This document shows positions 43,935-54,300 of a DNA stretch of 64,000 bases, one piece after another (positions within the stretch are counted from its first letter, which is position 1; every line of letters starts with the position of its first letter). The translations under genes and the position numbers were made by a program. Under the pieces are notes generated by a model. It saw nothing but the letters and a program-made list of their open reading frames with translations. It did no database searches and had not been told where the DNA came from. The DNA lies in NCBI RefSeq assembly GCF_028290025.1, contig NZ_JAQGKQ010000046.1, positions 59,447 to 123,446 on the forward strand. The letters are read 5' to 3'. This stretch comes from Cypionkella sp. GTDB lineage: Bacteria; Pseudomonadota; Alphaproteobacteria; Rhodobacterales; Rhodobacteraceae.

Positions 43935-44687
43935 TCAGGTGCCACGCAGTCTCCATGCGGCGACGATCTGGCTGGGTAGGATTGCAAAACAGGCGGCATA
44001 GCGCGGCAACATTCGGCGCGGATTTGACAGCGCACGCCACAGCCATTCGAGCGCCATGCCCCGCATCCACCGCGGGGCTCGGGTCTGGTTGCCTGCGAGA
44101 AAGTCCAAGCCGGCGCCGAAGCTCGCAAAACCGGTGTTCGGTGCCAGACTGCGACCAAGTGCTGCGAGGGCTTCTTGTTTGCCAGCCGGCAGCGCCAGCA
44201 CGCAAAAACCAATGTCGGCGGCGGTAAGCCGGGCGAGAATGCTGCGGGCATCCGGGCCTTGCGGGTCAAAACCCATTGGTGGAGCAATGGTCAGCGCAAT
44301 TTTAAGGCCGGGGGTTTGAGATTCGAGGTTCGTGGTAGCCTCGGTGAGAGCTTCTTCTGTGCTGCCGATAAGAGCGACGCGGCGGCCCGATTGCATCGCC
44401 AATTGCACTAGCGGTAGCACCATGTCAGAGCCGGGCACCAAATCAACCGGGCGGCCCGCCAGCCACGACAGCCAGACGATCGGGTGACCGTCTGCCACCA
44501 CGAAATCCTGCGCTGCGTAGATGGCGCGAAATGCAGGTGAAGCGCGCAGTTTTGCCAAATGATCCAGATTGATCGTGGCCAAAGCAAAACCCTCACCAGC
44601 GGCAAAGCGTTGGGCTGCGGCGGCTAGCAAAGCAGACCGGCTTGACAGATTGACTTTGATTACGGCGGTGGCGAACCCGAACTGCAC
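43935..44687 (-). CDS. WecG/TagA/CpsF-family glycosyltransferase (GT26)
   Basis: The 250-residue enzyme shows the GT26 pattern: ATINLDHLAKLRASPAFRAI, DFVVADGHPIVWLSWLAG (the catalytic Asp in VADG), RVALIGSTEEAL, and PPMGFDPQGPDAR with LPAGKQEAL, FASFGAGLDFLAG and RAPRWMRGMALEWLWRALSNPRR, the conserved C-terminus. It transfers a UDP-linked sugar (ManNAcA, ManNAc or Glc in known members) to a lipid-linked acceptor. GTG 44687 is used because GAGG lies 5 bases upstream and the length then fits the family; ATG 44789 would leave 44 bases to the divergent acyltransferase gene. Confidence 0.9.
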   Translation of the reverse strand: MQFGFATAVIKVNLSSRSALLAAAAQRFAAGEGFALATINLDHLAKLRASPAFRAIYAAQDFVVADGHPIVWLSWLAGRPVDLVPGSDMVLPLVQLAMQSGRRVALIGSTEEALTEATTNLESQTPGLKIALTIAPPMGFDPQGPDARSILARLTAADIGFCVLALPAGKQEALAALGRSLAPNTGFASFGAGLDFLAGNQTRAPRWMRGMALEWLWRALSNPRRMLPRYAACFAILPSQIVAAWRLRGT

Positions 44688-44833
44688 AAATACCTCGTAA
44701 CTTTTACCGCGTGGCTCGCACAGCAACATGGCCAAATCAGGGCGGTTAACCCAGTTAACCACAAACACACTGTTTCGCAATCGCGGCATACAAGCCGTTG
44801 CGTGGCCGGGCCGTTATGGATTAGCCACGCGGG

Positions 44834-45727
44834 ATGAGCCAAATAAGCAACCATCGCCAATCGGTTGATTTGGCGCGCTTCCTTGCCTGCTTTGGCATCG
44901 TGGCGGCGCATGCTTACGCGGTACAGGACGACTGGATTGGTCATTTGTCATTGGGGTTGTTTCTGGTCCTGACCGGATTTCTGGCGATGCAATCTTATCA
45001 ACGTTCGGATGGCAGCTATAACCTTCGCGGGCGGGTTGTGCGACTGATGCTGCCGTGGCTGTTTTGGTCGGCGTTTTTCCGGCTGGTTGACCTGAAAGTG
45101 TCCGATTCAGTGGAAAAGTGGCAGATTTTGCGCGATCCGTGGACGCTGGTTGTCGGCTCGTCGATCCATCTGTGGTTCTTGCCATTTATCATGTTGGCGA
45201 TGCTGCTAGTAAAACCAGTGGGGGCGGCCGTCACCACGCCGACCCGGTTGGCCGTGGCGCTGGTCGGTCTGGCACTGGTCTCTGCGCCGATGTTCTGGGC
45301 GATGCAGGTTTATGCGGCCCCCGCTCCACTTACACAGTGGCTGTTCGGGCTGCCGGTCTATGTGCTGGGCTTGCTGGTTGGGGTGGCGCACCGAATAGGG
45401 CGTACGACGTGGCCGATGGTTAGCGGTGCTGCGATGACGGTGGTTGCTTACTTGGTGACGGAGGCTGCACCTTGGGTATGGACAATCTGCGCCGCTGTGC
45501 TTGTGTTTGAGGCGTTTTGGCGGATGCCATTACAGCACCCATGGCTGCCGAATTTGGGGCGGTCTGCGTTCGGGATCTATCTGGTTCATCCGTTCTTCAT
45601 GCTGGTGGTCTACAAGTTTGTGGGTGCAAAGGTGGATCATCTGTTGGCGACTTTGCTTACATTTGGCATGAGTTGGGCGGCTGTCGTGGCGTTGCGGCGT
45701 GTGCCGTTTTTCAAACGCGTCACCTGA
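44834..45727 (+). CDS. Acyltransferase-3 family membrane protein
   Basis: The 297-residue polytopic protein (eight to ten hydrophobic segments) has the acyltransferase-3 signature at its start: SVDLARFLACFGIVAAHA with the catalytic-type His (H26), then LGLFLVLTGFLA and a conserved Arg after the second helix, with FGIYLVHPFFMLV near the C-terminus. These proteins O-acylate (acetyl or succinyl) sugars of surface polysaccharides at the membrane. It could also use an unusual acyl group from the PKS/NRPS genes 3 kb downstream; this is speculation. Confidence 0.88.
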   Translation: MSQISNHRQSVDLARFLACFGIVAAHAYAVQDDWIGHLSLGLFLVLTGFLAMQSYQRSDGSYNLRGRVVRLMLPWLFWSAFFRLVDLKVSDSVEKWQILRDPWTLVVGSSIHLWFLPFIMLAMLLVKPVGAAVTTPTRLAVALVGLALVSAPMFWAMQVYAAPAPLTQWLFGLPVYVLGLLVGVAHRIGRTTWPMVSGAAMTVVAYLVTEAAPWVWTICAAVLVFEAFWRMPLQHPWLPNLGRSAFGIYLVHPFFMLVVYKFVGAKVDHLLATLLTFGMSWAAVVALRRVPFFKRVT

Positions 45728-45790
45728 CATTACCAGTATCGGCGTTTTACGCTAAACTCGCACCATTATTAGAGAAAGCTGATCTGCGCC

Positions 45791-47209
45791 GTGGCCTCGC
45801 CGAATATCATCGCTTATCTGATGCTACTGGTCTGGCCGATGATCAGCTGGCAGTTGTGGAAACGGCTGGACCCGGCCCGGGCGCTGATATGGACGGTGCT
45901 GGGCGGCTATCTGGTGATGCCGCCGCTGACTGCGATCAACTTTCCGGTCATTCCCGATCTGGATAAAACCACGATCCCTAACTTGATCGCTTTTTGCTGC
46001 GCGCGCTATGTGCGACGTGACAAGATCAATTTTCTGCCTGACGGAGTTTTAGGCAAGACTTTCATCCTGATGTATATTCTCTCCCCCTTTGCGACCGTTC
46101 TTACCAACTCTGACCCGCTGCATTTTCCGGGCGCAGAAATACAGGGCATGAAGGTTTATGACTCGGGCGCTGCTGTGGCGTACCAGTTCATCGCATTGCT
46201 GCCGTTCTTTTTGGCGCGCCGCTACCTCGGCACGCCTGAGGGAATGCGGGCGGTGCTTGAGGCTTTGGTCGCTGCGGGGCTGGTCTATTCGGTGCCAATG
46301 CTGATTGAAGCGCGGTTTTCGCCGCAACTGAACCTATGGATTTACGGGTTTTTTCAGCATGACTTTTTCCAGACGATCCGGCAGGGCGGTTATCGTCCGG
46401 TGGTGTTTCTGCCGCATGGGCTGTGGGTGGCGTTTTTCGCGCTGATGAGCTTGCTTGCGGCGGTGGTGCGCCTGCGTGACACCCCCGCCGATGCGCGACC
46501 GCGCGCATTGGTGATCGCGCTATACTTAACGTTTATGTTGGTGGTCTGCAAAAGCGCCGGTGTTGTGGTTTATGCAGTGGCTTTGACGCCGCTTTTGCTG
46601 TTGGCAAGTTGGCGGGTGCAGGTAATGGCGGCGGGGTTGCTGGCGCTGGTTGTAATCAGCTATCCGGTGCTGCGCGGGCTGCATTTGGTGCCGTTGCAGC
46701 AGATGATCGACATATCGAACAGCTTTAGCGCCGATCGGGCGGGGTCGTTGCAATTCCGCTTTGACAACGAAGAAGAGCTGCTGGCGCGGGCGCAGGAAAG
46801 AGCTTTGTTCGGTTGGGGCGGCTATGGTCGCGCCTTTTTGCATGATCCGATCACCGGCCAGATGACTGCGATTGCGGACGGTGCTTGGGTCATTGTGATG
46901 GGCACTTATGGCTGGCTTGGGTTCATTGCCGAGTTCGGGCTCACCGGTCTGCCGCTGCTGCTGCTGGCGCGGGATGCGTTGTCGCGGCACGTGACGACGC
47001 TTAATCGGTACACTGCGGGGTTGGCGTTGATACTGGCGGCAAACATGGTCGATCTGCTGCCGAATGCCACGCATATTCCGTTCACATGGCTGATGGCTGG
47101 GGGTCTGCTGGGTGAGGCCGAGCGGGTTCGGCGACTTCGGCTGGAAACCGCTCGAGAGGCTTTACGACGCGGTCTTCAGGGCGGCAAACAGAAGCGGACG
47201 GTGATTTGA
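45791..47209 (+). CDS. Wzy/O-antigen-ligase-like polymerase
   Basis: The 472-residue protein is strongly hydrophobic, with about ten to twelve membrane segments and one larger periplasmic loop around residues 290-370 (NSFSADRAGSLQFRFDNEEELLARA, and GWGGYGRAFLHDPITG), which is the layout of O-antigen ligases and polysaccharide polymerases. In a Wzx/Wzy pathway this would be the polymerase acting on the periplasmic face. Sequence alone cannot separate Wzy from WaaL. The start is GTG 45791, as no closer ATG fits. It is followed by a GT gene that overlaps the stop (TGATG). Confidence 0.8.
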   Translation: MASPNIIAYLMLLVWPMISWQLWKRLDPARALIWTVLGGYLVMPPLTAINFPVIPDLDKTTIPNLIAFCCARYVRRDKINFLPDGVLGKTFILMYILSPFATVLTNSDPLHFPGAEIQGMKVYDSGAAVAYQFIALLPFFLARRYLGTPEGMRAVLEALVAAGLVYSVPMLIEARFSPQLNLWIYGFFQHDFFQTIRQGGYRPVVFLPHGLWVAFFALMSLLAAVVRLRDTPADARPRALVIALYLTFMLVVCKSAGVVVYAVALTPLLLLASWRVQVMAAGLLALVVISYPVLRGLHLVPLQQMIDISNSFSADRAGSLQFRFDNEEELLARAQERALFGWGGYGRAFLHDPITGQMTAIADGAWVIVMGTYGWLGFIAEFGLTGLPLLLLARDALSRHVTTLNRYTAGLALILAANMVDLLPNATHIPFTWLMAGGLLGEAERVRRLRLETAREALRRGLQGGKQKRTVI

Positions 47210-48201
47210 TGCGGGTGGACATAGGTGTATTCGCGCATAACGAGGCTGCGGGTATTGCAGCTATGGTGGCGCGTCTGTTGGCTCAGGATATTCTGCAGGA
47301 CGCAGCCATTTCGGCGCGCGTGGTGGTTTTGGCAAATGGCTGCGTCGATGACACGGCGTCGCGGGCGCAACGACCCGGCATTGAGGTCGTCGATATGGCC
47401 GAAGGCGGCAAATCGCGGACATGGAATCGCTTTGTACATGATCTTTCGCGCAGCGATGCAGACGTGCTGGTGTTCGTGGACGCGGATATTGAGTTCTGTG
47501 ATGCGGGGGCGTTGCGGCGGTTGGTTCAGGCTATGGCCGGGCACTGGGTGATTAACAGTCAGCCGATCAAGGACATCGTGGCGCGTCCCCATAATCTGTC
47601 GGGCACGGATAAGATCATCGCGGCGGCAGGGGGTGGTCTGGACGATTGGCGTTCGGCGATTTGTGGGCAGCTTTACGCGATGCCGGCGGGTAAAGCGCGG
47701 CTGTTTCATCTGCCGATCGGTTTGCCTGTAGAGGATGGTTTTCTGCGCGCCATGGTGCTGACGGATGCTTTGACCGGGCCAGAGGATTTCACCCGTATTG
47801 GCGGGGCTGAGGACGTATCGCATATATACACGTCAGAGCGTTCGATTGCCGCCTTGATCCGGCACCAGACGCGGATTGTAATCGGCTCGGCGATAAATCT
47901 GGCGGCTTATCAAGTTTTGGCAGCGATTCCGGTAGCCGTGCGGCATATCGAACTTGCGCACGCATCGGCTGATCCGCGCTGGCTGGACCTTGTGCTGCAA
48001 AGCGGTATGCCGCGCTGGCCTATCGGCTATGTGCCTGGGCATTTTCTGTTAAAGCGCCTGCGACGGGCCGCCACCCGGCCACGCGATCTGCTACAGCCAA
48101 AGCACCTGTTGGTCACTGTTTTGGGCTTCGGTTTTGATCTGATCGTCTACTGCCGTGCGCAATGGGCGATGTTTCGAGGCACAGGCGCTGGGCACTGGTA
48201 G
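47209..48201 (+). CDS. GT2-family glycosyltransferase
   Basis: The 330-residue protein has the GT-A core: VDIGVFAHNEAAGIAAMVARL, VVVLANGCVDDTAS, the DxD motif in VFVDADIEF and a long acceptor-side region. It has a hydrophobic C-terminal part (LLVTVLGFGFDLIVYCRAQWAM). It is translationally coupled to the polymerase gene through TGATG (ATG 47209), which implies a shared job in making the repeat unit. The sugar donor is not predictable. The 182-base gap to the PKS gene carries a short inverted repeat but no terminator. Confidence 0.88.
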   Translation: MRVDIGVFAHNEAAGIAAMVARLLAQDILQDAAISARVVVLANGCVDDTASRAQRPGIEVVDMAEGGKSRTWNRFVHDLSRSDADVLVFVDADIEFCDAGALRRLVQAMAGHWVINSQPIKDIVARPHNLSGTDKIIAAAGGGLDDWRSAICGQLYAMPAGKARLFHLPIGLPVEDGFLRAMVLTDALTGPEDFTRIGGAEDVSHIYTSERSIAALIRHQTRIVIGSAINLAAYQVLAAIPVAVRHIELAHASADPRWLDLVLQSGMPRWPIGYVPGHFLLKRLRRAATRPRDLLQPKHLLVTVLGFGFDLIVYCRAQWAMFRGTGAGHW

Positions 48202-48249
48202 CTTGGCTTGCATGGAATATCGCCACATCCGGGCCGTATTGTTGCAATA

Positions 48250-48263
48250 GAACATCATTGTTC
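48250..48263. promoter_or_regulatory. Inverted repeat upstream of the PKS gene
   Basis: GAACA-TCAT-TGTTC is a perfect 5-base inverted repeat in an otherwise feature-poor 182-base gap, 120 bases before the PKS start. It may be an operator for the PKS-GT-NRPS transcript; the site is short, so chance is possible. Confidence 0.3.
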
Positions 48264-48383
48264 AACCCACATGCGGTCTCCATTTCACGGCCGTGGTAAG
48301 GTTTGAAGACGGTGGATATTGCGGGAACTTGTGGTGTTTGTGCGTTGAGTTTTGGTGCTGGGCCATCAGGGAAAACAAGGCAG

Positions 48384-51300
48384 ATGAGCGAAGATCTCGA
48401 CCTAGCGGGCATCGGCGATAGCGATATTGCGGTAGTGGGTATGGCAGCGCATCTGCCAGGTGCTGCGGATATTGCCGCTTACTGGGCCAATCTGGTCGGC
48501 GGAGTTGAGTCGATTCGGGTGCTGAGTGAGGCAGAGTTGCTGGCGGCCGGAGAAAGCCCGGCAAAGCTGCGCAAGGCGAACTATGTAGCTTCGGCAGCTG
48601 TACTGGACGGATTTGAGCAGTTTGATTCGGATTTTTTCGGTTTTTCGCCGAAAGAGGCCGGGATCATGGACCCGCAGCACCGTCAGTTTCTGGAAGCGGC
48701 TTGGGAGGCGTTGGAAAACGCGGGCCATCCGCCTGAGAATTTTTCCGGCGCAATCGGGGTCTATGCAGGCTGCGGCATGGGCAGTTATTTCTATTTCAAC
48801 CTATGCTCAAACCCCGATCTGGTCGATCAAACCGGCATGTTCCTGTTGCGACATACCGGCAATGACAAGGATTTTCTTGCCACCCGCGTCAGCCATATCT
48901 TTGATCTGAAAGGCCCGTCGATCAACCTGCAAACCGCGTGCTCCACATCATTGGTTGCGGTGCATTTTGCCATTCAAGCGCTGCTGAACGGCGAGTGTGA
49001 CATGGCTTTGGCGGGCGGCGTGACGATTGAGCTGCCGCATTCGCGAGGCTATTTGTTCACAGAGGGCGAAATTCTGTCGCCGGATGGGCACTGCCACGCC
49101 TTTGATCATCGGGCTGAGGGAACCGTGTTCGGCTCGGGTGCGGGGGTTGTGGTGCTGCGGCGCGCTAAAGATGCTGTGCGCGATGGCGACCACATTTGGG
49201 CGATTTTGAAAGGCTCGGCGGTTAACAATGATGGCGCGGCGAAGGCTGGCTATCTGGCGCCCTCGGTTGACGGGCAAGCGAAATGTATCGCCGAAGCGCA
49301 AGCGGTTGCGCGGGTCTCAGCCGCTGATGTGTCTTATGTAGAATGCCATGGCACCGGAACATATCTCGGTGATCCGATTGAGGTGGCGGCGCTGACCGCG
49401 GCGTTCCGGCAGACCACGGATGCGGTGGGTTCATGCCGGATCGGCTCGGTGAAAACCAACATCGGGCATCTGGACACTGCGGCAGGGGTGGCTTCGTTGA
49501 TCAAGGTGGCGCTGTCACTGCATCACCGCCAACTGCCGCCAAGTTTGGGATATGAGGCGCCGAATCCGTCGATTGATTTTGAAACTAGTCCGTTCAAGGT
49601 GAATGATCGGCTGACGGATTGGGTCAGCGATTTCCCGCGTCGGGCGGGGGTGAATTCGCTTGGGGTTGGCGGCACCAATGCGCATGTGGTGCTGGAGGAG
49701 GCTCCGGTCAGGGCGATGGGCGAACAAAGTGTCTGGCCGTTTCAACCTATTGTTATTTCGGCTAAATCCAAAGCAGCATTGGATGCTGGGGCGGCTCGGT
49801 TGGCCGAGCATCTGCGAGCTAATCCGGGGCAGGATTTGGTGGATGTTGCCTATACGCTGAAAGAGGGCCGACGCGCGTTTGAGAAGCGGCGGGTGCTGGT
49901 GGCGGGCAGCCATGACGAGGCGGCAGATCTGCTGGACGGCGGCGATCCGCGCCGGATTTTCGACCACGAATACCTCGGCGAAAAGCCCGAAGTGGTGTTC
50001 ATGTTCCCCGGCGGTGGCGCGCAATTTGCCGGAATGGCGCGGGATCTTTACGCAACCGAGCCAGTGTTCGCCGATTGGATGGACAAGGGCTTGGGCGTTC
50101 TGCAACCAAGGCTCGACTATGATATTCGCGCGCTGTGGTTGCCTGAACCGGGTGCGGAAGCTGCCGCGCAGGAGCGGTTGAAACGTCCCTCGGCGCAGCT
50201 GCCATTGATCATGATTACCGAATATGCGCTGGCGCAGTTGTATATGTCGTGGGGGGTGACGCCTGCAGTATTGGTCGGGCATTCGATGGGCGAAAATACT
50301 GCCGCCTGTTTGGCGGGCGTGATTGGGTTTGAGGATTGCATCGGACTGGTGCATCTGCGCGGCACTCTGTTTGACACTATTGCACCGGGCGGGATGCTGT
50401 CGGTGCCGCTGGCTGAGGCGGATTTGCTCCCCTATATCACGGGCGATCTCGATCTGGCTTCGGTGAACGCGCCGGGGCTGTGCGTGGTTTCGGGACCGGA
50501 TGCGACGTTGGTGGCATTGGCCGCGGAACTGGCAAAATCTGATGTCGAAACTCAGCGGATCCCGATCGATATTGCCGCGCACAGTCGGATGCTCGAGCCA
50601 GTTTTGGAACGGTTTGGCGATTACCTAACGAAGATTCACTTAAGCCCTCCGCAGATACCGATTGTGTCTAACCGGTCGGGAACGCGGTTGACCGATGCTC
50701 AGGCGACCAGTCCGGACTACTGGGTTCAGCACCTGCGCAATACGGTGAATTTTCGGGCCTGCATGGCTGATTTGATGACTGAACCGGGGCGGGTTTATCT
50801 TGAGATGGGGCCGGGGCGGGCGCTGTCTTCGCTGGCGCAAGCCAATGGTGTGCCGACGGGCTGCGTGATTGCCGCGCTCCGGCATCCTGAGCAGAAAATG
50901 GCGGATGATGCGTGGCATGTGGCGAGCATAGCGCGGCTGTGGGCTTGCGGCGTTCCGGTAGATTGGGAGCCGATTTGGGGCGGGGCGAAGCGCAATCGCG
51001 TGGTGCTGCCGACCTATGCGTTTCAGCGCAAAGCGTACTTTATCGAACCGGGTAAAGGGCTGGACGTTAAGCCTCCGGCGCTTCCTGCGCGGATTGAAGA
51101 TATTAGCCATTGGGGCTGGAAGCCGCATTGGCGACCCGCAGCAACGGGGTTTGACTATGCTGCCGACTTTGCAGACGCAGGCGGTGAAAGCTGGCTTATT
51201 TTCGTTGATACACAAGGGCTTGGCGCTGATTGCGCCCAGCGTCTGCGCACTGCAGGGCATCGCGTGACAACGGTGCGAGCAGGCGACGCATTTGGTCGAG

Positions 51301-54300
51301 ACGGCGAACGCGGCTACCTTCTGGCTCCTGAACGTGGTCGAGAAGGCTATGATCTGCTGATCCGAGAACTGGTTGCAAAGGGTCAGACACCGAACCGCAT
51401 TGCCCATTTCTGGCTGGTCACGCGCGGCGAAAATTTCCGCCCCGGCTCAAGCTTTTTCCACCGCAATCTGGAGCAGGGTTTCTACAGTCTGATGTTCCTT
51501 GCGCAAGCGATTGCCGAGGAAAACCTGCCGCGTCCGATCCATATCACTGTAGCCTCAACAGGGGCGGTTCAGGTCAAATCTGAGGCGTTGGTCTGTCCAG
51601 AGAAGGCCACCATTCTCGGCCCCGCAAGGGTGATACCACGCGAGCTGCCGGGCGTTTCGGTTTCGACGTTAGACATTGCTTTGCCACCCGCTCCACGTCG
51701 GGGGCAGGCTCTGCTGGGGCCATTAACCGAGCAAGTATTGGAGGAACTTCTCGCTGAACCCGCCAGCACGATTTCCGCCTTGCGGGGCGAGAAACGATAC
51801 GAGTTGGGGCTTAGACCTGTTTCGCTTCCTGAACAATCGTTCACATTGCGTATAGGCGCGCATGTGCTGATTACCGGGGGCTTTGGCGGCATCGGTTTGA
51901 CCATTGCCGAAGATCTTATTCGCCGGTTTGGGGCGAAGATCACTCTCATCGCACGGCGCAATTTGCCCGATCGCGGCACTTGGGTGAAGTATTTGGCTGC
52001 CCATGATCCCGCCAGCCCGATTGCACGGCGCATCTTAGCACTGCAGCGGCTGGAGGCACTTGGGGGTGAGGTCTTTGTGGCCCCCGCAGACGTTTGCAAC
52101 ATTGAGGATATGCGCGCTGCAGTTGACGCCGGTGTCGAGCGGTTTGGCCCGATCAACTCGGTGATCCATGCGGCGGGCGTGGTCGATGACGGCCCGCTGA
52201 TGATTAAAACCCCGGCGCAGGTCGAGGAGGTTTTTGCACCAAAACTGCACGGTACGTTGGTGTTGGATCGACTGTTCCCCGATGGATCGCTGGATTTGCT
52301 CGTGCTGTTTGCGTCAACTTCGACTGTCACCGGGCCAGCCGGTCAGATTGACTATGTGGCGGCAAACGAGTTCCTGAACGCTTATTCGAAATCGCGCAGC
52401 GGCGGGAAGACAAAGGTCGTGGCGCTGAACTGGGGTATCTGGACTGGCGTCGGAATGGCCGCCGAAGCTTTGGCAGACCGCACGGGTGCGCCGCCAGCGC
52501 CGCGCCTGCCAATTTCCATGTCAATGCTGGATGAAGCAAGCTTTGACGCCCACCAAAATCGCCTGTTTACAGCGATTTATGGCTCGGATCGCTGGGTTCT
52601 GGATGGGCACCGTACGAAGTCTGGGCGGGTGCTTATTCCAGGAACAGGCACCATCGAAATCGCGGCAGAGGCTTTGCGGGCGCAGGGTGAGATGGGCGCG
52701 TTTGAGTTGCGCGATCTCTATTTCTTTCGACCGTTGGAGGTCGCGGATGATGAAAAGCGGCCGGTGCGCGCCACGCTTTCGCGCACCGATGAGGGCTATG
52801 GGTTTGAGTTGCGCTCGGGTGTGACGGTGAAAGGGCGTCTGGGTTGGCAGCTACATGCGCAGGCGCGCGTTGTTCCGATGGCCAGGCCGCCTATTTTGAC
52901 AGCAGCAAAAATCGACGTGTTGACGATTGCCGGACGTTTGCCTTCGGCTGAAGTTGGCATCGGTTTGCGCAGTCCGCAAGAACAGCATTTGACGTTTGGT
53001 CCGCGTTGGCGGGTTTTGCATTCGCGCTCGATTGGCGCGGGCGAGGGGTTAGCGCGGTTGGCTTTGCCCGCGGAATTTGCGCAAGAGGCCGGCTCTTGGC
53101 TGCTGCATCCGGCGCTGATGGATATGGCGACTGGCTGGGCGATGGAACTAATTGAGGGTTATCGCCCGGATCACCTTTGGGTGCCGGTTTCTTACGCCTG
53201 CATCCGCGTGTTACACCCGCTTCCCGCTGAAATCGTGTCGTGGGTCCGCAATGCCGCGAATAGTCGCGTCGGGTCTTCGACCGCAAGTTTTGATGTGACC
53301 CTTGCCACGCCAGATGGCCAGGTTTGCGTGGAAATCGAAGGGTTTAACGTTCATCGCTTGGAAGGCGGGCTGACGTTCTCTGCCCCAGATCCGAGCGAGT
53401 TGAGCTATGACAGCGTGTCTGCAAAGCCGGTCTCGCCTGCCGAGGAACGCTTGCTGCATGCCTTCAGTCTCGGGATCAGACCCAACGAAGGGGCCGAGGC
53501 TTTTGGTCGCGCAGTGGCGTTGAAGGGCAGCCAGATCATCGTATCCAGCCTCGATCTGCCAGCCTTGATCCGTCAGACGGCCGAGGCCGAGGCGGCGAAA
53601 ATCGATGCGAAAGCCTTCGAGCGACCCGATCTGGACACCGCTTATGTCGAGCCGCGCAATGATGTGGAGCGCACCCTCGCCGGTTTCTGGCAGGAATTGC
53701 TCGGGGTGGCGCAGGTTGGCGTCGAGGACTCGTTTTTTGACCTCGGCGGTCACAGTTTGATCGCGGTCCGATTGTTTGCGATGGTAAAAAAGGCCTACCG
53801 AGTCGATTTTCCGATCTCGGTGCTGTTCGAAGCGCCGACAATTGCGCGTTGTGCGGCTTTGATCGTTGCGCAGATCGGCGATAGCGGTGCGGATGCTCCG
53901 GCAATGCTGGCAGTACCAGCGCGGCGGTTCATCCATTTGGTGCCGATGCACCAAGGTGAAGGCGGCACGAAGCGACCATTTTTTCTTGTGGCGGGCATGT
54001 TTGGTAACGTGCTGAATCTGCGGCATTTGGCACAGCTTTTGGGCGGAGATCGACCGTTCTACGGCGTGCAGGCGCGTGGGCTTTATGGCGATGCCGATCC
54101 GCATACCAGCTTGCCAGAGGCAGCGGCGGATTACATCGCCGAGTTGCGGCAGGTGCAGCCCGTTGGCCCCTACATGCTCGGCGGGTTTTCTGGTGGCGGT
54201 CTGACTGCTTGGGAAATGGCGCGGCAGCTGGAAGCGGCGGGTGATGTGGTATCCTTGCTCGTGCTGTTGGACACGCCATTGCCCGAGCGTCCCCGCCTGA

